Shown here: positions 1 through 12,431 of the stretch, in pieces
How positions within the stretch are numbered: the first letter of the stretch is position 1
Layout of the letters: every line of letters begins with the position of its first letter
Source: Yamagishiella unicocca
Taxonomy: Eukaryota > Chlorophyta > Chlorophyceae > Chlamydomonadales > Volvocaceae
Length of the DNA: 64,000 nt
Reading direction: 5' to 3'
Assembly (NCBI GenBank): GCA_003116995.1
Contig: BDSL01000014.1
Coordinates: forward strand, 620,001-684,000
Notes under the pieces: generated by a model
What the model saw: the letters and a program-made list of their open reading frames with translations, nothing else
Told to the model about the DNA's origin: nothing
Database searches by the model: none
Program-made: the position numbers and the translations under genes

Positions 1-1635
1 TCCATCGCACCGCATCGCCTGGCGTGGAACCCCTCCACCACGATCCCCTCGGCTCGCTTCGAAACCAGCGTGTACGACACTTGCAACGACGGCGGCAGCG
101 GCGGTGCGCCGGCCGCCGCCCAGCCCTTGCCAGCGGCTGTAGCCGGGGATCCGCGACCAGCTGAGGCAGGCAGCCCCACAGCCTTCATCTGCAGCCTCAT
201 GCAGCTGCGGGATGCTGCCTCGTCGGCCTGCAGCGACCGCGGTGACCGCGGCGGCCGCGGCTCCGGTGTGGCTGGTGTGGTGGGGCGGCTGCTGGGTCGG
301 GACAGCCTGGTGGCCAGCCAGCGCATCCTGGCGGCACGCAGGCACCTGCTGACGGGCCAACAGTGGGTGAGGCAGGGGCTGGGGCGAGGAGGGGCGGGGA
401 GGCAGGGGGCCTCGGTCGGGTGGGGTGCTTGGGTTGGTTCCAGGGAGGGCCCCTCATGCCGTACCCGTGTGCAGCCACGCCTCACTTGCGGCGTGCCAAG
501 TAGGCCTTACGCAAGATCAGCTGTGTTTTGACCCGGTAGATCTTGTGGCTGGCAGCAAAACCCCGGGCCCCTAAAGATCTTCGCACACCCACCTGCATCC
601 ACCCAACTGCACTCCCAAAACGAAGCGCACCCCTCCACGCCACCGCCACGCGGCCTTCGGGCACCCAACGTGCAAACTGCCCGCCTGCCTTCCTGTTCCC
701 ACTCCCAGTAACCCACTTCGTCGCGCAGCGCCCTCCTCAGGCCTCCGACCTTCCCCCTGCCGCTGCTGCCGCTGCTGACTGCTGCTGCTGCCGCTAACTG
801 CTGCTGCCGATGCTGACTGTCGCTGCTGCCGCTGCTGACTGCTGATGTTGCCGCTGCTGCTGCTGCTGCTGCTGCTACTGATGATATCGCGCAGGTGGCC
901 TCCAGCGGCGGGCTGTGCGGCACCCTGACCTCACTCACCGGCCCGGAGCAGGACCCCGGACTGGCGGCCACGGCGCGCAGGTTGCAGCGGCTGCACCTGG
1001 AGGTGTCGGCGTACCAGCCGCCGCCGGGAGCGGCACGGGACCCCGCCGGGGGCCAACTGGATCACCACCGGATGCGAGGTGGGGCACTGCAGGCCTGGGG
1101 CGAGCGTCCGCAATAGCTTGGGTGAATGAGCGCCAAGTGGCCGCCGCCGCACCCAGTGCGCCATTCTGACCTTGCCGCCAAAACACTTCATTGCTGCTGG
1201 CGTAGGCTCATTTGCTGCTGGCGTAGGCTCATTTGCTGCTGGCGTAGGCTCATTTGCTGCTGGCGTAGGCTCATTTGCTGCTGGCGTAGGCTCATTTGCT
1301 GCTGGCGTAGGCTCATTTGCTGCTGGCGTAGGCTCATTTGCTGCTGGCGTAGGCTCCGGTGGTGTCTCGTGCGTAGCGGCCACCCTGTTCTGCTGTCCTG
1401 ACACACACGCACCCCCACCCCGCCCTGCCGTATCCTGCGTTCCTGCCCACCCGCAGCGGCCATACGCGAGGATGCTCGCGACCTGGCTTCCTCCAGGTGG
1501 CAGTCGCCCGGGAAGCAGCCGGTCGTGGATGCCGCCATGGTGCCCACGTCGCTGAGGCTGCCCTGGGGGAACGGTGCAGAAGGCGGCGGAGGAGGAGGCA
1601 GCAGCAGCAGCTGGCAGTGCGGCCGCGGCCGCTGA
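1..1635 (+). CDS. Unrecognised protein, 3' part of gene (three exons)
   Basis: Three exons fit one reading frame: 1-366, 895-1078 and 1457-1635, with GT donors at 367 and 1079, AG acceptors at 893-894 and 1455-1456, and a TGA at 1633-1635. The frame is open to the left edge, so the 5' end lies outside the window. The visible 242 residues include a conserved-looking stretch (CSLMQLRDAASSACS, then a basic helix around LVASQRILAARRHLLTGQQW) and end in a Gly/Ser-rich tail. I recognise no family. The intron at 367-894 is rich in CTG triplets and the second intron holds a 21-bp tandem repeat. Exon calling rests on phase agreement at both junctions and on the non-repetitive protein composition. Confidence 0.6.
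1190..1354. repeat. 21-bp minisatellite, about 8 copies, intronic
   Basis: Near-perfect tandem copies of a 21-bp unit containing TGCTGCTGGCGTAGGCTCA. It lies inside the second intron of the leftmost gene. Because 21 is a multiple of 3 it stays open in several frames, but it sits between clean splice sites and is not likely to be coding. Confidence 0.9.
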
Positions 1636-2857
1636 TTTGCCGGGGGTGTGTCTACCCCGATCCGGTGCTGCGCATGTGCGGGGAATCGTGAGGACAGCGA
1701 GAGGCTGGCAGGTCACGGCACGTTTAGGATCGAGAGTAAGGTAAAGAATAATGTGTTGCGTGCCCATTCATGTATTCATCAGTAGTGCTAATGCGCTTCA
1801 TCCAGCTCTTCTGCTGGGTCGCTGACAAGAAGGTTGGGTGGTTGCATCGGTTGGTTGGTTCCTTGAACGCAAGGCTTGATCACCAAGTAGGACTGGACTG
1901 CTCATTGATGTTATCTTTGTACTTCGGTGACCGTACCGCGACCCCTTGGACTCAGCCGACTGCGTTACCGGTATTTATTTTTCCCTGCGCCTCTCCCGAC
2001 CCTTACCCACATGTTGCCTCCCCGCCCACTGTGCGTGTTGCGACGTTAAGTTCCTTATTGCTGCTGAGTAGCTGATCAATTTCCGTGGATGCATTATATC
2101 CGTCCATGTTGTGTGTGCTTTACTAATATCTATGGCCATTATTGCCATCGTTCGTCGGGATTTATCGCCTTTCGGCGCTCCGGCAGGCTGCTGTCCCTGC
2201 TGCCGACTGGCATCTTTTACTGGGTCGATGGGCCCCATAGTTTGGCCCGTCTTGGCCTTGACGTATACTTCCGGCTAGAGCATTGACTGGATGGCTGACG
2301 GCGAGGATCCATGGCCGCACGCGTTGCGAACCTGCACGAAGTTGGCAGGCCCTACTGCGGTTTTGCCGAAAGTGGTATTGTTTGGCGACACCTGTATTAT
2401 CACGATAACAGACGCACCAGCTCAGACAAGACGCTTGCTGAACGGACGGGCTGCGACACTTGACTCTGTACCGTTACAACGACCAGTAAATAAACCTGCC
2501 CGGCCCTCCGCCCAAGCCGCACCTCACGTCCCACCAACCGTCGCACCCTCTTCTTCGACCACAGCCATGCCTCGCCTCATCTCCGGCACGCACTCTACTA
2601 TCGCGCCGATGATACCTCCTGGCGATAACGTAACGATCAACGGCTAACGGCCAACACCACAACCAACAAACCAACCTGCGCAACGGCAGTGGCAGGCTGC
2701 GTGGGCCTCCATCCTCCTCCCACGTCTCAACCCTACCCCTGGTATGCCCTACCCCCGGTATACCATAGGCATACATCCCAAGCCCTGCCCGTGCCCTTGC
2801 CGCCCCATTAGACGCGGCCGTGTCGCCAGCAGCCGGCCTCGCACCCACGGGGCGCAA
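1636..2857. other. Intergenic region between convergent genes
   Basis: This holds the 3' sides of the leftmost gene and of the DNA ligase gene. Composition is less GC-biased than the flanks around 1750-2480. Short open frames exist, such as one at 2291-2647, but none has splice support or recognisable motifs. I see no RNA gene here. Confidence 0.6.
2474..2478 (-). terminator. Candidate TGTAA poly(A) signal of the DNA ligase gene
   Basis: TGTAA reads on the minus strand about 380 bases past the ligase stop codon. TGTAA is the usual green-algal nuclear polyadenylation signal. The motif is short, so this is only a candidate. Confidence 0.4.
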
Positions 2858-5800
2858 TCACACCCCGCCAGCAGCCGCCCCGCCTCCGAACAGCCGCCAG
2901 AATTCCCCTTCCTCCACCACCCGGACCCCCCTGCGAGCCGCCGCCTGCGGCTTGGCATGACCCGCGTCCAAGCCGACCACAAGCACCTGAAATTGGCAGC
3001 GAGGGGCCGGGGGCGGAGGCGGGGGCGACCCACGGGTCGGCAGAGGACCATTAATACCGCCCGGGGTGGCGCTGGTCATCAGCAAGACTCCCTTTCCGCC
3101 CTCCCATCAATGTTGGGTTGAGGTCTCGATGCCAGTGAGGACACTGCGAGTGGGGTGGCCCTCCTGGCGCGGCCTGGTGTGTGTCACTGCGTCCGCCGCC
3201 GAGAGGAGGGACACCGGACACCCCTCCTGGACCACCCAAATGCAGCACCTCAAACCAACCCTGCCAAGCTTTTTGTCGTTCACCACGCCCCGGCCCCAGA
3301 CACCGCCAACCCGGACCCCCCCACACACACACCCGCGTAAGTCCCTTTTTTGCAACCCCCTTTCCCCTGCACCCACCTGCGTCGTGGCCTTAATGGACTT
3401 GTGGAACTCCGCACCCGCCGCCTCCAGCAGGGCCTGCAGCCGGGCAGCCAGGCCAGCCCCGGTGAGCCAAGTAAAACACCCGGCTGGAAGGAAGGCGGTG
3501 TGTTGCTTTGATGCTTTCTTTGCTCAGAACCGCTAAGCCGCGAAACTCGGCATACGGGCAAATGGACAAACCGGACGGTGGTCCGGTGTAGGGGGGCGGA
3601 GGACAGCCTCCTCGCGTGTTCCCTGTCAGCGCGCCAGTGCGCAAACTCACCGAGTTTCCCTCCCAGCCCCCTCAGCTCCGAGACCCCCCTCCCCCGCGGA
3701 CCCACCTGCAGCTCGCTCCGCCGCATGCCGTTGCCATCTGGGCCCTGAGCATGGACGGTGGGCGGAGGGGAAAAGGGGGGGGAGGAGCAAAAGAATGGGG
3801 ATGGCAGGCGGCAGGAACGAGTGGTGGTGCGAGAGGAGGGCGGGGTGAGGGGGACCGCCGAAGCTTCCGATGCCTTGTCAGGGGCCGCAGTCTGCAGCCG
3901 TAACGACTCCGCTCCTAAATCCATCCCACCGCCCGCCTTCCCGCAATCCCCTCTTCCCCGCCCCCCCCAGCCCCTCTTCCCCCCACACCTGGAGAGTGCC
4001 GGTCACACACACCGCCAGGCCCCCCAGCCCGGTCAGCCGGGCCCCGCCCGCTGCCGCCGCCTCCGCTGCCGGCTGCTCCTGCCTCGCCTCCTCCTGCTCC
4101 GCCGTCGCCCTCGCACCCGCTGCTGCCTCTCCTGCCAACCCACTTGGCTGGCCAGCGGCTGCCGGGGGGCTGTCACTGCCAGATGATGGCCGCTTCCTCG
4201 TCTTGCGTTGCGACCTGACTGCGATGGTTGGGCCCCGTGCTGCATCCCCCTGCTGCTGCTGCTGCTGGGTGCCACCACTGCCGCCAGCCACACAAGCCAC
4301 CCCCGCCTCGTGCAGTCGCCGGAGCAGCTCGCGGTTGGCGGGCTGGCCGAACCACTCGGCCACGCCGGCGGCAACTGCGGGGCCCACGCCTGGCGGGTAT
4401 GCCGCATGCGGCACGTGTTTCAGGGCAGGGAGGGCGGGATTATGCCGTATGCGGCGCGTGTTTCAGGGCAGGGAGGGCGGGATTATGCCGTATGCGGCGC
4501 GTGTTTCAGGGCAGGGAGGGCGGGGGCGCAAGCCATGACTAAGGCGCGTTGTGTTTGCGTCTGGTAACACGATGCGAAACGTCTTCTCGAAGGCAATCTC
4601 CACCCAATCGCTCCCTTGCTCGTCGCGCGCACATCCGCTCCCAGCCACCCGTCCTCCTTCCCCGCATGCGAGCCTCACCCTACCCTGCCTCCGCTACCGT
4701 TTCCCACCCACCCACCCACCCACCCACCGACCAACACGCGTCCCTATGCTGACGCTACCCACAACTTAAACCCGCAGCTCCCCATCCTCCTCCCACCCGC
4801 AGCTCCCCACCCTCCGTCCAACTCCCCGCCACCACCCCACCCCGCACCCCTCACAGCAGCGCGGAGCCAGCCTCACCCGCCGCCTCCGAGATGCGCTCCG
4901 GCGTCGCCGCCGCCAGCTCGTCCAGCCGGGGGAAGGCGCGGCCCAGCGCCGCCGCCGCCACCTCCCCCACCAGCCGGATGTTGAGACCGCGCAGCAGCAG
5001 CGAAGAGGGCATGGCGCGGGAGGCAGCCACGGCGGAGTCCAGGGAGGACTGGCGGGAGGGGCCGAAGCCGGGCAGGGCGGCCAGAGCGGCCTGGGGGAGG
5101 GGATCGTTCCGTAGGGGGGGTTACAATAAAAGGACCGGTGACGCGACTGGGGAAATGTAGTGGGTGCATAGCCGGAGGGGGAGGGGGAGGGGATGGCGAC
5201 GGGCATGGCGCTTTATGGTAGCGATGGCGCCGCAATCATGTGGACGAGGGGTGGCGAGCGGGGGCGGGGTTGGGGTCAGGGAGGGTTGCTGCTGCGGGTG
5301 TCCCTCCCTGGCGCCCGCTCACCGGGTCCAGGTTGTAGAAGTCCGGCAGGTCGCTGAGCAGCCCCGCCGCCACCAGCTGCGGCACCACCTTCTTGGACAC
5401 GTTGGAGCCCTTGAGGCACACGGTCGCGAAGAGGAGCAGCTGGGGGGAGGGGAGGGGGGTTACAATGAAAGAACCGGTAACGCGACTGGGGAAAGGCGGG
5501 GGGAGGGAGAGGGAGGCGGCGAGGGGTTACAGACCGCGTCGACCGGACCGGGCTACAGGGGCCAGCTAGGAGGAGTACCGGGGTTGGAGAGGGCGCGAGC
5601 AAACCCACGGGCGCAACCCCGACAGCCCACCGAGCACCGACCCTCCCTGCCAAAAATTTCTCACTCCACTGCCGTACGTCGCACCTTCTTATCCCCGTTT
5701 CCGTCCCCGCCCCTCCCTCCCACTCCAGCATGCCCTGCACCTCGTTACCAACCTCCCTCCATCGCATCGTCACCTTCCCCCAGCTGCCCCGCCTCCCTCC

Positions 5801-8800
5801 CCCTCCCACGGGTTTTCCTTACAACCTCCCTCCCACCTACCCCTCCCCCTCCCACCTGCCCCGCCGCCCTCCCCTTCCCACCCTGCGCTCCGACTTGGCC
5901 CCGCAGCCGGGGTTGTCGCACATCAGCTGGTCGCCCGCGCCCGCGCCCGCCGCCGCCACCAGCAGCACCGGGCCCCCACAGGCGGGACAGGCGGAGGGCG
6001 GCCGCCAGGGGGGCGCACCCGCGGGGCGCAGCTCCGGCAGTACCCGCATCACCTGAGTGGGCACGAGCGGCGGGGGCGGCGGGGGCCCAAATAATTCCTT
6101 GGACACCTTTCTTTACAATACGGTTTGGGTGTCCTGTATCACGTCCGCACGTATGAACTGTATTCAAGAGTTCTCGCGAAAAGGCCGTGATGCCCTTCAA
6201 TGAGCGAGGCTTGGGGCCATATGACGGGCGGGTGACTTCCGGGGTTGGGAGCTGTGTTTCGTGCGCGTAACCCTACAGTGAACATGGAGTGACCGCACAT
6301 AAGGCCCAAGCGGGCAAGTGGCGAGTTTGAGCTGCTGCTGAGGAGGAGCGTGTGGCAGAGGCTTTCCGGTCCCCGGGCGGGTCAAGGCACGGGTAGGAGC
6401 GGCTGGCCCGGGCCCCGCCCTGCCTCATGCAGGTGCCCCCGCCACCATGCATACAAACACACACACGCGCGCGCGCATGGGGCGGCAGGAAGCCTGTGTA
6501 TACACGGCACAGGAGGAAGAGGAGAGAAACGAGCTGGAAAATACTTTGGAACATACACCTGGGGCCGGGGGCCGCCCCACACTCCTCGCCCCCCCTTCTT
6601 CCCCCCCTCACACACATACGCACACATATAGGCACACATACACACACACCTGCGGGTTCATGTCACTCCTTGAGTAACGCACACACCTGCGGTATGACGT
6701 CGCCGCTCCGCCTCAGCACCACCGCATCTCCCAGGTGCAGCCCCAGCGCCGCCGCCAGCCCCACGTTGTGCAGGCTGGCCCGCCGGATGGTGACTCCGCC
6801 CAGAGCCACAGGATGCAGCAGCGCGACCGGTGTGATCTGGAGTTTTCAGCAGGGCCCGGGTTTCAGCAGGGCCGGGGCGGGTGGGGGGGGAGGCGGTTTG
6901 AGTGGGAAGACGAGGGGACGCGACGGCGCGGGGTCGTGGTCGTAGCGGGTGGTGGTGGTGGTGGTGTGGGAGGAGGGGTAAGGGAGAGGACAGGAGGGTT
7001 GCGGCAGCTGCCGGCGCGTTGGCTCTCGAGCGCTGGCGGTGGCGGCAACGGCAGCAGCAGTAGCGGCATCGGAGGGAGCAACGGAGCCGTTCAGGCTCAT
7101 CGTAAACACCACCTCCGAAACCAGCCCTACCTGGCCCTGCCGCCCCACGGTCAGCTCCACCCCCTCCAGCCGGGTCACCGCCTCGCCGGCAGGGAACTTC
7201 CAGGCCACGGCCCAGCGCGGGTCGGAGCCTGCCGTACCCAACGTGTCGTACAGCGTGGTGTCGTCGAGCTTGATGACCGCGCCATCGGCGTCGTACCCTG
7301 GAGGGTAGTACGACGTACGGCACGCGACGAGTAGGGCGGTGCGGCGGTGCGGTGCGGCGTGGGGGGGGGGCGGGTTAGAGGCGGGGGAGGCGCGCGGGGA
7401 CGCAGCCGACTGGCCCATGCATCCTAGTCGACCACCTAGCGTAGCCACCCAACGAACCCCAACCGAACCTCAACCGAACCCACCCACCTAACGAGGCCCT
7501 GAGCGCCATCCACTCCTCCGCCCGCTGCACCGCCTCCTCGGTGGAGCCACACAGCCGGTTGTCGGGGCTGACAGCGAAGCCAGCAGCCTGTGGGGGGAGG
7601 GGTTGCGTGTGTGTGTGTGTGGGGGGGGTACAATAATAACCGAACCGGTTACCCGACATGGGAAGTGTAGCTGGGCAGACGTGGGGGGGTTATAATAATA
7701 GAACCGGTAACGCGACTGGGGAAATGTAGCGTGTGCATAGCCTTCGGACACCGGGACGCGCGCGCGTGGGGGGGGGCGGAGAGGCAGAGGGCAGAGATGC
7801 ACCAGGTGGACGCGACGTAGGACGGAGAGGTTGGGGGGAGGGGCAGGCAGGCGGCGGCGGCGGCTGAAAGCGTTACTGGGGACGCCCGCAGTGAGGGGGC
7901 GAGGAGACGGCGGACAGGAAGGCCAGGCCGATGTCCTCGGGGAGCGAGGGGAGGTAAGCGCCTCCGGCCCTCCGGGCTGCTGTTCACGCTTGGGTCCCTG
8001 GTCCCAGCAGCCCCCTCCTGCCCCGGGTGCTAGCGCTGCATCCACCTCAACAACACGTGTTTCGCAGCACCCCTGCCCCCCCCCATCCACGGGTCTTCCT
8101 CGAACCCCCCCACCCAGGCACGCACGCCCCAACATCCCTCCGCGGCTCAGCTCATGTTCCTACTCCCACCGTGGTGACACGCATGGGCCCTGACGCGATG
8201 CTCCCCACCTAAAACCATAAACACCCGCCCCGGCACCGCCCCACGCCGTCCCCCCCAACCCCAACCCCCGCCGGCTCGTCCGCACCTGGAGCCACCGCAG
8301 GGTGTCCCAGTGGCTGCCGTGCAGCGGGCCCGCGACACCCCCTCCCGCCGCCGCCGCCACCACAGCAGCAGCAGCAGCCACCTCTGCACTGCCTGGCTGC
8401 CGTTGCCGCTGCCGCTGCCGCGTGCCCGAGGCAGCCGGCGGCGGCGGCAGCGGCGGCGCCAGTGCGGCGTACGCCACGAAGCTGAGGCGGCGGCGGCGGC
8501 ACTCCGCGGGGTCCAGCAGCCGCACCGCACCCGCCGCGGCGTTGCGGGTGTTGGCGAAGGGGGTCTGTCCGGCGGCCGAGTACTCGTCATTCACCTAGCA
8601 GGGGGTTGGGGGGAGCGGGGGACGGCGTGGGGCGGTGCCATAGAGCGGAGGGCATGAGCGGAAACCCGTGGAATCTCCTACACGAGGCGGGTATTGGGGG
8701 GTGTCCTCGGGGGTGCCTGCCTGCCGGGTTGGGGGTTCAGCCGCCAGGCACCAACATTAACGCACCACCTGCCCCAGCATACCACAGCACGGCACAGCAC

Positions 8801-9152
8801 GGCGCAGCACACCGCAACTCCCTCCGTCACCCCGACTGCACCACCCACCAGCTGCAGGTCTGCGGTTCGTAGGAACACCTCCCCGCGGACATCCACCCAG
8901 TCGGGGCCGGGGCCGGCGCCGGGAGCCGCAGAGGCGAGTGGCGGCGGGCTGCCTCCGCCCGCACCGCTAGGCTCGGGGCTTCCGCTCCCGGAGGGGCTCA
9001 GCTGGAAGGCGAGCGGCAGGCCGCAAATGGCGCCGTGCCGGGCGTTGTGGGTGATGTCCTCTCCCACCGCGCCGTCGCCCCGAGTGGCAGCCTGTGGAAG
9101 TGGCGGTGACAGCAGTGGCGGCGGCAGTGGCGGCGGCAGTGGCAAGGGCAGT

Positions 9153-9183
<31 letters not shown>

Positions 9184-11714
9184 AGGGCAGTGGAGGCGAG
9201 GGCAGTGGCGGTGAAGGAGCGACAGGAAAGCGAGAGGGAGTTTTGTGCGGTTAGGAAAGGTTGACAGCTAGGCTCAAGGACAGGTTGGAGGTCGAGCGGT
9301 TGAGGGGTGAAGCCACGGGGCCGCAGCGCAGGGTGACATCGTGGGATGAGGCCGGAGGAGGGGAAGGGCGGGGGTGGGAGCGTACGCGACGATGTGGACG
9401 TGCCACCCGGGGGGCCGGGGCGGGGCAAGGAGCGAGCGAGGGGCAGGGAAGGAGTGCCGGTGGAGGGGCCGGTACGGCAGTACGGCATCCCGGCTCAGGA
9501 CTCACCTCCTCCAGCTCGTACGTCCCCTTAGCCGTGCGGCGGTACAGCGCACGTACGGCAAGGCCGTCCACCTTGGGCTCCACCACCCAGCTGTACGCCG
9601 CGGCCGGCGAGGCGGACCCGCCGCCGGACTCCGACCCGTGGGTCGCCGCCCGCCGGTCGCCGCCTGCCTCGCCACTGCCACCGCCGCTGGCCGACCCGGC
9701 GGCGCGACGCTTCGTCTCCTTCTTCGTCTTTTTGCCGCTGCTCACAACGCCAGCATCGCTACTGACACCGACACGGCCCCCTCCCGACGCAGCAGCAGCG
9801 GCAGCGGCCGCAGCTCCTCCTGCCGCCCCCGCGCCTGGCAGCTTGGCCAGCGTCTTGGCCAGCCAGGCGGCCAGCTCCTCCCTGGAGTTCACCGCCGCAA
9901 GGCTGAGCATGGGCACTCGGTGGGCCACCTTGCGCAGCGCGGAGGCGGCCACGGGGGCGCCCTGGAGGGGGGGGGGGGAAGAGGAGCGGAGGGGGAGCGG
10001 GGGGGAGGGGCAGGAGGTGGGTTGGGGTTGGGGCTGGGGCTGGGGCGGTGGGTTGGGGTCTCGTTGGCCCTTCCCTCCCCACGTTGGACCCTGGGGTGCG
10101 GAAGGGCTGCTGCCGGGGAGAGGCCTCTCCCCAGCCCAGCAGCCAGTCCGGTGCAGCCGACCAGGCAGGCTGGCAGCCGACCAGCACGCCCCGCTGCGGC
10201 CCGGCTGTCCCCCCCCTTGCTTCCATCCTTCCCAGAGTCCTCCGGCTCTCCGCACCCACCACCGGGAGGGCCACTTCCTCCGGCTCCCCGCACCCACCAC
10301 CGGGAGGGCCACTTCCTCCGGCTCCCCGCACCCACCACCGGGAGGGCCACTTCCTCCGGCTCCCCGCACCCACCACCGGGAGGGCCACTTCCTCCGGCTC
10401 CCCGCACCCACCACCGGGAGGGCCACTTCCTCCGGCGCCACCCCTCGCAGCCGCCCCGCCAGCAGCCGGTACTCCCGCTTGAGGTCGTCGTACGCCGCGT
10501 CGCTGGGGCGCGGGTGGGCGGGCGGTGCGCGGCGGCGCGGCGGTTAGGGGCGGGATCGGCGTTTGGCGTTTGGCGCGGCGGGTTGGGTTGGGCGGTGTGT
10601 CGGGGGTATGGGAGGGGTTGGGGGCGGGGGCCGGCACACGCAACGGTATGCGTGCGTCGTGGGTTGAGGGCGCGACGGCGGAGGGGCTCCCGACACAACG
10701 ACGACGCCAGGGCAAGAGCGAGAGGGAGGTCGGTGCGAGGTCGTCCTTGGCAGGGCGCTTTGGATGCGTAGGTAGGGAGCTGGTGGCAGCTGACCCAGCT
10801 AGTGGCCGTCGTTCGAGTGCAAGCACGCACGCACGCACAGCGCGCCCTGCCGAGGGCCTGCCCGGATCGGCCGCTTCGTTGTGTGTGTTGGGTGGGGTCC
10901 AGCGGCGCAGCGTCAAGACACGCCTTGGGACCCCCAGGTGGTGCTGGCACCTCCAGCACCACCACCACCGCCACCACCGACTGGCACCTTCGGCACCTCC
11001 AGCACTACCACCGCCTGGCACCTCCAGCACCACCACCACCGCCACCACCGCCTGGCACCTCCAGCACCACCACCACCACCACCAGCTGACGAATGGACGC
11101 CGCAGCGGTATGCGCCGAGGACAGTGGGCAGACGACTCAGCTGCTGCATTCTGAGTTCTAAGTACCGACATGCATTCCCGCGACTCAGAGTTCACCCATC
11201 CACCCAATAACGACGTACGTGACTATCTTTAGTGCCTCAAACCTCTCAACCCAACAACAAGACACACAGACACCCACACATGCACATACGGCCACGACAC
11301 ACGAAGACGCACACATCCCACATGGTTGACCCCTCGACCCGCGCAGTCCGCGCGTGCGATAGTCCTCAAACGGTCGCCTCCCGCCTACCTGATTTCGGCC
11401 CGCTGCTGGTTGTAGTACAGCTCACCATGGTGAGACAGCGCCGCCTCAAGCTGCTGCAGTTTCAGGTGCTGCATTTCCACAGCACCCTTACTGCCCTCGC
11501 TGCCATGCCCTGCGCTGCCCCGAGGCTCAGGCCCTGATTCCGCTGGGACCGCAGGAGGGGGGGAAGCCGACTCTCGGTCGTTCCTGCCCCTAGTCCTTCG
11601 CGCGGGACTGGGCTGCCCGGCGGCAGCAGCCGCACATGTGAGATGAAAACCACGGTGCTGCTGTCTGTATGCCGGAAGAAGTTTGGGCAGCACGGCGGCG
11701 AGCAGTCGGCGCAT
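2858..11714 (-). CDS. ligA: NAD+-dependent DNA ligase (LigA type), probably organellar
   Basis: Seals nicks in DNA using NAD+. Fifteen exons keep phase throughout: 11389-11714, 10442-10502, 9506-9961, 8849-9091, 8286-8594, 7488-7587, 7131-7297, 6687-6836, 5882-6052, 5323-5439, 4877-5090, 3989-4389, 3706-3744, 3377-3433, 2858-2986; 979 residues. Domain order matches bacterial LigA: Ia domain (LYY, EISDAAYDDL), adenylation domain with KVDG lysine near residue 259, RGDGAVGEDITHN, FANTRNAAAG, DGAVIKLDD and WAVAWKFPA, OB fold (GGVTIRRASLHN), four-cysteine zinc finger (C626, C629, C649, C654), HhH region, C-terminal BRCT (CVTGTL at about 893, then LVVGLDAG). Bacterial LigA is near 670 residues; the excess is Ala/Gly-rich insertions and an N-terminal basic, Ser/Ala-rich presequence suggesting chloroplast or mitochondrial import. 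The start at 11714 was chosen because the presequence begins there; an in-frame ATG-type start lies further upstream. The linker between exons 2 and 3 is shorter than usual, so a small exon may be missing. Confidence 0.93.
4408..4535. repeat. 43-bp direct repeat, about 3 copies, in a ligase intron
   Basis: Three near-identical tandem copies of a 43-bp unit containing GTGTTTCAGGGCAGGGAGGG, in the intron between ligase exons 11 and 12. Confidence 0.85.
5116..5173 (-). repeat. Introner-like terminal repeat, 3' half of a ligase intron
   Basis: Carries the core GAACCGGTAACGCGACTGGG (here with small changes) on the + strand, so in gene sense it is the 3'-type arm. It ends just before the polypyrimidine tract and AG acceptor of ligase exon 11. 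The same block recurs in introns of three other genes. Confidence 0.8.
5455..5496 (-). repeat. Introner-like terminal repeat, ligase intron before exon 10
   Basis: A second copy of the family, with TTACAATGAAAGAACCGG followed by the CGCGACTGGGGAAA core. It lies about 16 bases from the acceptor of ligase exon 10 (exon start 5439), in the 3' orientation relative to the gene. Confidence 0.8.
7621..7746 (-). repeat. Two tandem introner-like terminal repeats, ligase intron before exon 6
   Basis: Two consecutive copies, 7621-7672 and 7683-7746, each with ACAATAATA or ATAATAATA, the ACCGGT core and GGGAAATGTAG or GGGAAGTGTAG. Both are in the 3' orientation next to the acceptor of ligase exon 6 (exon start 7587). 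Confidence 0.8.
10250..10438. repeat. 38-bp minisatellite, 5 copies, in a ligase intron
   Basis: Five near-perfect tandem copies of a 38-bp unit (CCACCACCGGGAGGGCCACT core), directly after the donor of ligase exon 2. Since 38 is not a multiple of 3, the repeat reads open in rotating frames and gives long but meaningless open frames on both strands. Confidence 0.9.
10930..11090. repeat. CCA/CTCCAG-rich simple repeat, first ligase intron
   Basis: Imperfect repeats of TGGCACCTCCAGCACCACC with runs of CCACCACCG. It lies inside the intron between ligase exons 1 and 2. Confidence 0.8.
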
Positions 11715-12431
11715 GGCGCCCTGCGCGGGCCGGGTTTGCTGGGCTGTGTCGCTCGCCCGAAGTCTAGCTTGTAACGTCCGACATCCCGGGCATGATGCCA
11801 ATATTGATGTCGGCTTCATATTCACTGCGCGTGGAGTGATTCGCGCCTACTGTGTGTGTAAGACTTATGTCGGCCTATGTTTTGATGTTTAGAAGCGTGC
11901 AAACTTGTCATTCTCTCGTCAAGTGGTTCCTGAGAATGCGAACTGTGGGCGGGTTGAAAAGACATGGTCAACTCTGGTCTTGACCGCACGGGTAGAGCAT
12001 AAATAAGCCCGTAACAGATAGAGGATTACACTATATGACGCCGACGCTGCAAATTTCACAGCTCTGGTTCACAGAGTGTGATCTGTATGATCCTGAGTTC
12101 CTGACTAACTGCCCGAGGCACGGCGTTTAATTGTGACGGCCGACCTTCCACACATGTTGCCAGTTTTTCATATTGTCAATACTGAAGGGTTTGGTGGCTC
12201 TCCAAGGCCACCCTGCCCCGGGCAGGCGAGTCACTGGAGGAAGTAGGGTTCTGACGTCATGGTGCACGCGTTCTCTTGTTAATGGACGCGTACCGCGTAC
12301 CTGGCTTCATCTACTTTATAATAGATGGAATGAGACCACGTGAACACAGTGTTACTCGTATTGGAAAGGGAGCCTCCGCTGCCAGCGTACAACACTGCCT
12401 CCCGCCCACGCTTTCATCGCGGGCTTCCTCC
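11715..12431. promoter_or_regulatory. Divergent intergenic region; TATA-like box before the ML gene
   Basis: The ligase (-) and ML-domain (+) genes are transcribed away from each other here. A TATAATA element at 12317-12323 lies about 110 bases before the chosen ATG of the ML gene at 12432, which would leave a normal 5' UTR. No TATA was found for the ligase. No other gene is visible. Confidence 0.45.

Noticed and set aside
9251..10441. Long single open frame over ligase exon 3 and the 38-bp repeat
   Set aside because: It merges a real exon with intronic minisatellite sequence; splice sites and phase give a better model.
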